DNA of 64,000 nt from Beroe forskalii (taxonomy: Eukaryota > Ctenophora > Nuda > Beroida > Beroidae), in NCBI GenBank assembly GCA_011033025.1, contig WFMF01000246.1:62001-126000 (forward strand), read 5' to 3'. This document shows positions 63,851 to 64,000 of this stretch, one piece after another. The position numbers and the translations under genes are program-made. The first letter of the stretch is position 1. The number at the start of each line of letters is the position of its first letter. The notes under the pieces are model-generated. The model searched no databases, was not told the DNA's origin, and saw only the letters and a list, made by a program, of their open reading frames with translations.

Positions 63851-64000
63851 ATGTCTGCTGAACTACAATGGGCTATCATTCGCAACAACTCTAGTTTTAT
63901 CACTAAAAGTCTTGGATCCACCCTCTCACGAGACCCAAACAACATAACTGGAACAAATTCCTTTAAATGCAATGGGCTCGTTAACAAGCATGTAGTTGGA
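63851..64000 (+). CDS. RPL28: Second RPL28 gene copy, cut by the window end
   Basis: The first 50 codons are identical in protein to 43584-43967 (MSAELQWAIIRNNSSFI and onward to NKHVVG), with only scattered silent changes in DNA. The upstream pyrimidine tract and TAGGTGCATC before the ATG are conserved. Whether the rest is intact cannot be seen. Silent-only divergence in the visible part suggests it may be functional. Confidence 0.85.
   Translation, partial: MSAELQWAIIRNNSSFITKSLGSTLSRDPNNITGTNSFKCNGLVNKHVVG

Larger units (their letters stand above)
56148..64000. repeat. Segmental duplication, right copy (continues beyond the window)
   Basis: This is the counterpart of 34170-43967. It starts abruptly inside NUBP2 intron 3 sequence (AAGCTTTAAATCTAAATTAG) and ends beyond the window in RPL28. 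Copy-specific insertions here are the AAGATAAGATAAG segment at 58105-58235, the LINE, the 317-bp element and the SINE. A 545-bp segment present at 42585-43125 is absent here. Confidence 0.85.

Overview
The window is nuclear DNA from an animal. Genes are split by GT–AG introns, and the proteins are conserved metazoan ones: UTP15, mitochondrial aconitase, NUBP2, ribosomal eL28, a zona-pellucida (ZP) domain protein and a steroid-reductase-family enzyme. Introns and spacers are full of LINE, Penelope-like, SINE, hAT-like and piggyBac-like sequence and of minisatellites. I cannot name the species. The gene set and transposons fit an invertebrate, but I could not test whether it is a non-bilaterian, a tunicate or something else.

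Layout. 4-170 is the last exon of a gene that runs off the left edge. 1337-25120 (minus) is UTP15 in 12 exons. Its last intron is about 17 kb and contains a complete ZP-domain gene on the same strand (4245-16456), together with a hairpin-rich element and duplicated minisatellites. 25447-27552 is an unassigned WD-repeat gene, apparently with one main coding exon. 29901-32551 is a six-exon steroid-5-alpha-reductase/TECR-type membrane enzyme. 33374-35556 is NUBP2 (five exons, 273 aa). 43584-43967 is RPL28. 44303-55683 (plus) is ACO2 in nine exons; its introns carry an hAT-type MITE, a 1.5-kb minisatellite and a Penelope-like element split by a 3.3-kb TTAA-flanked element. From 56148 to the right edge, the NUBP2-to-RPL28 region is repeated as a segmental duplicate. 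That copy has a broken NUBP2, a CR1/jockey-type LINE, a 317-bp inverted-repeat element, a tRNA-derived SINE and a second RPL28 that is cut by the window end.

The most unusual signal is that three long minisatellites are amplified exon-intron junctions. In ACO2 the 38-bp unit is the 3' splice site plus the first 22 bases of exon 5, which encode the catalytic DSHT motif. In UTP15 one array (38 bp) repeats the end of exon 6 plus its 5' splice site, and another (29 bp) repeats the 3' splice site plus the start of exon 9. In each case the true splice site is the array copy next to the exon, so dozens of decoy splice sites sit beside it. The same genes have smaller versions: a 27-bp in-phase tandem copy of the UTP15 exon 7 acceptor, and two ACO2 introns flanked by direct repeats of exon sequence (11 bp and about 28 bp). 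Together these suggest that short duplications at exon edges recur here and may relate to intron gain and intron growth.

The encoded functions are mostly unrelated housekeeping roles: ribosome biogenesis (UTP15), translation (eL28), cytosolic Fe-S assembly (NUBP2), an Fe-S TCA-cycle enzyme (ACO2) and lipid reduction. There is no sign of a functional cluster. Exon coordinates come from reading splice sites and codon phase by eye and may be off by a base or two. A few apparent single-base frameshifts could be real or could be assembly errors.
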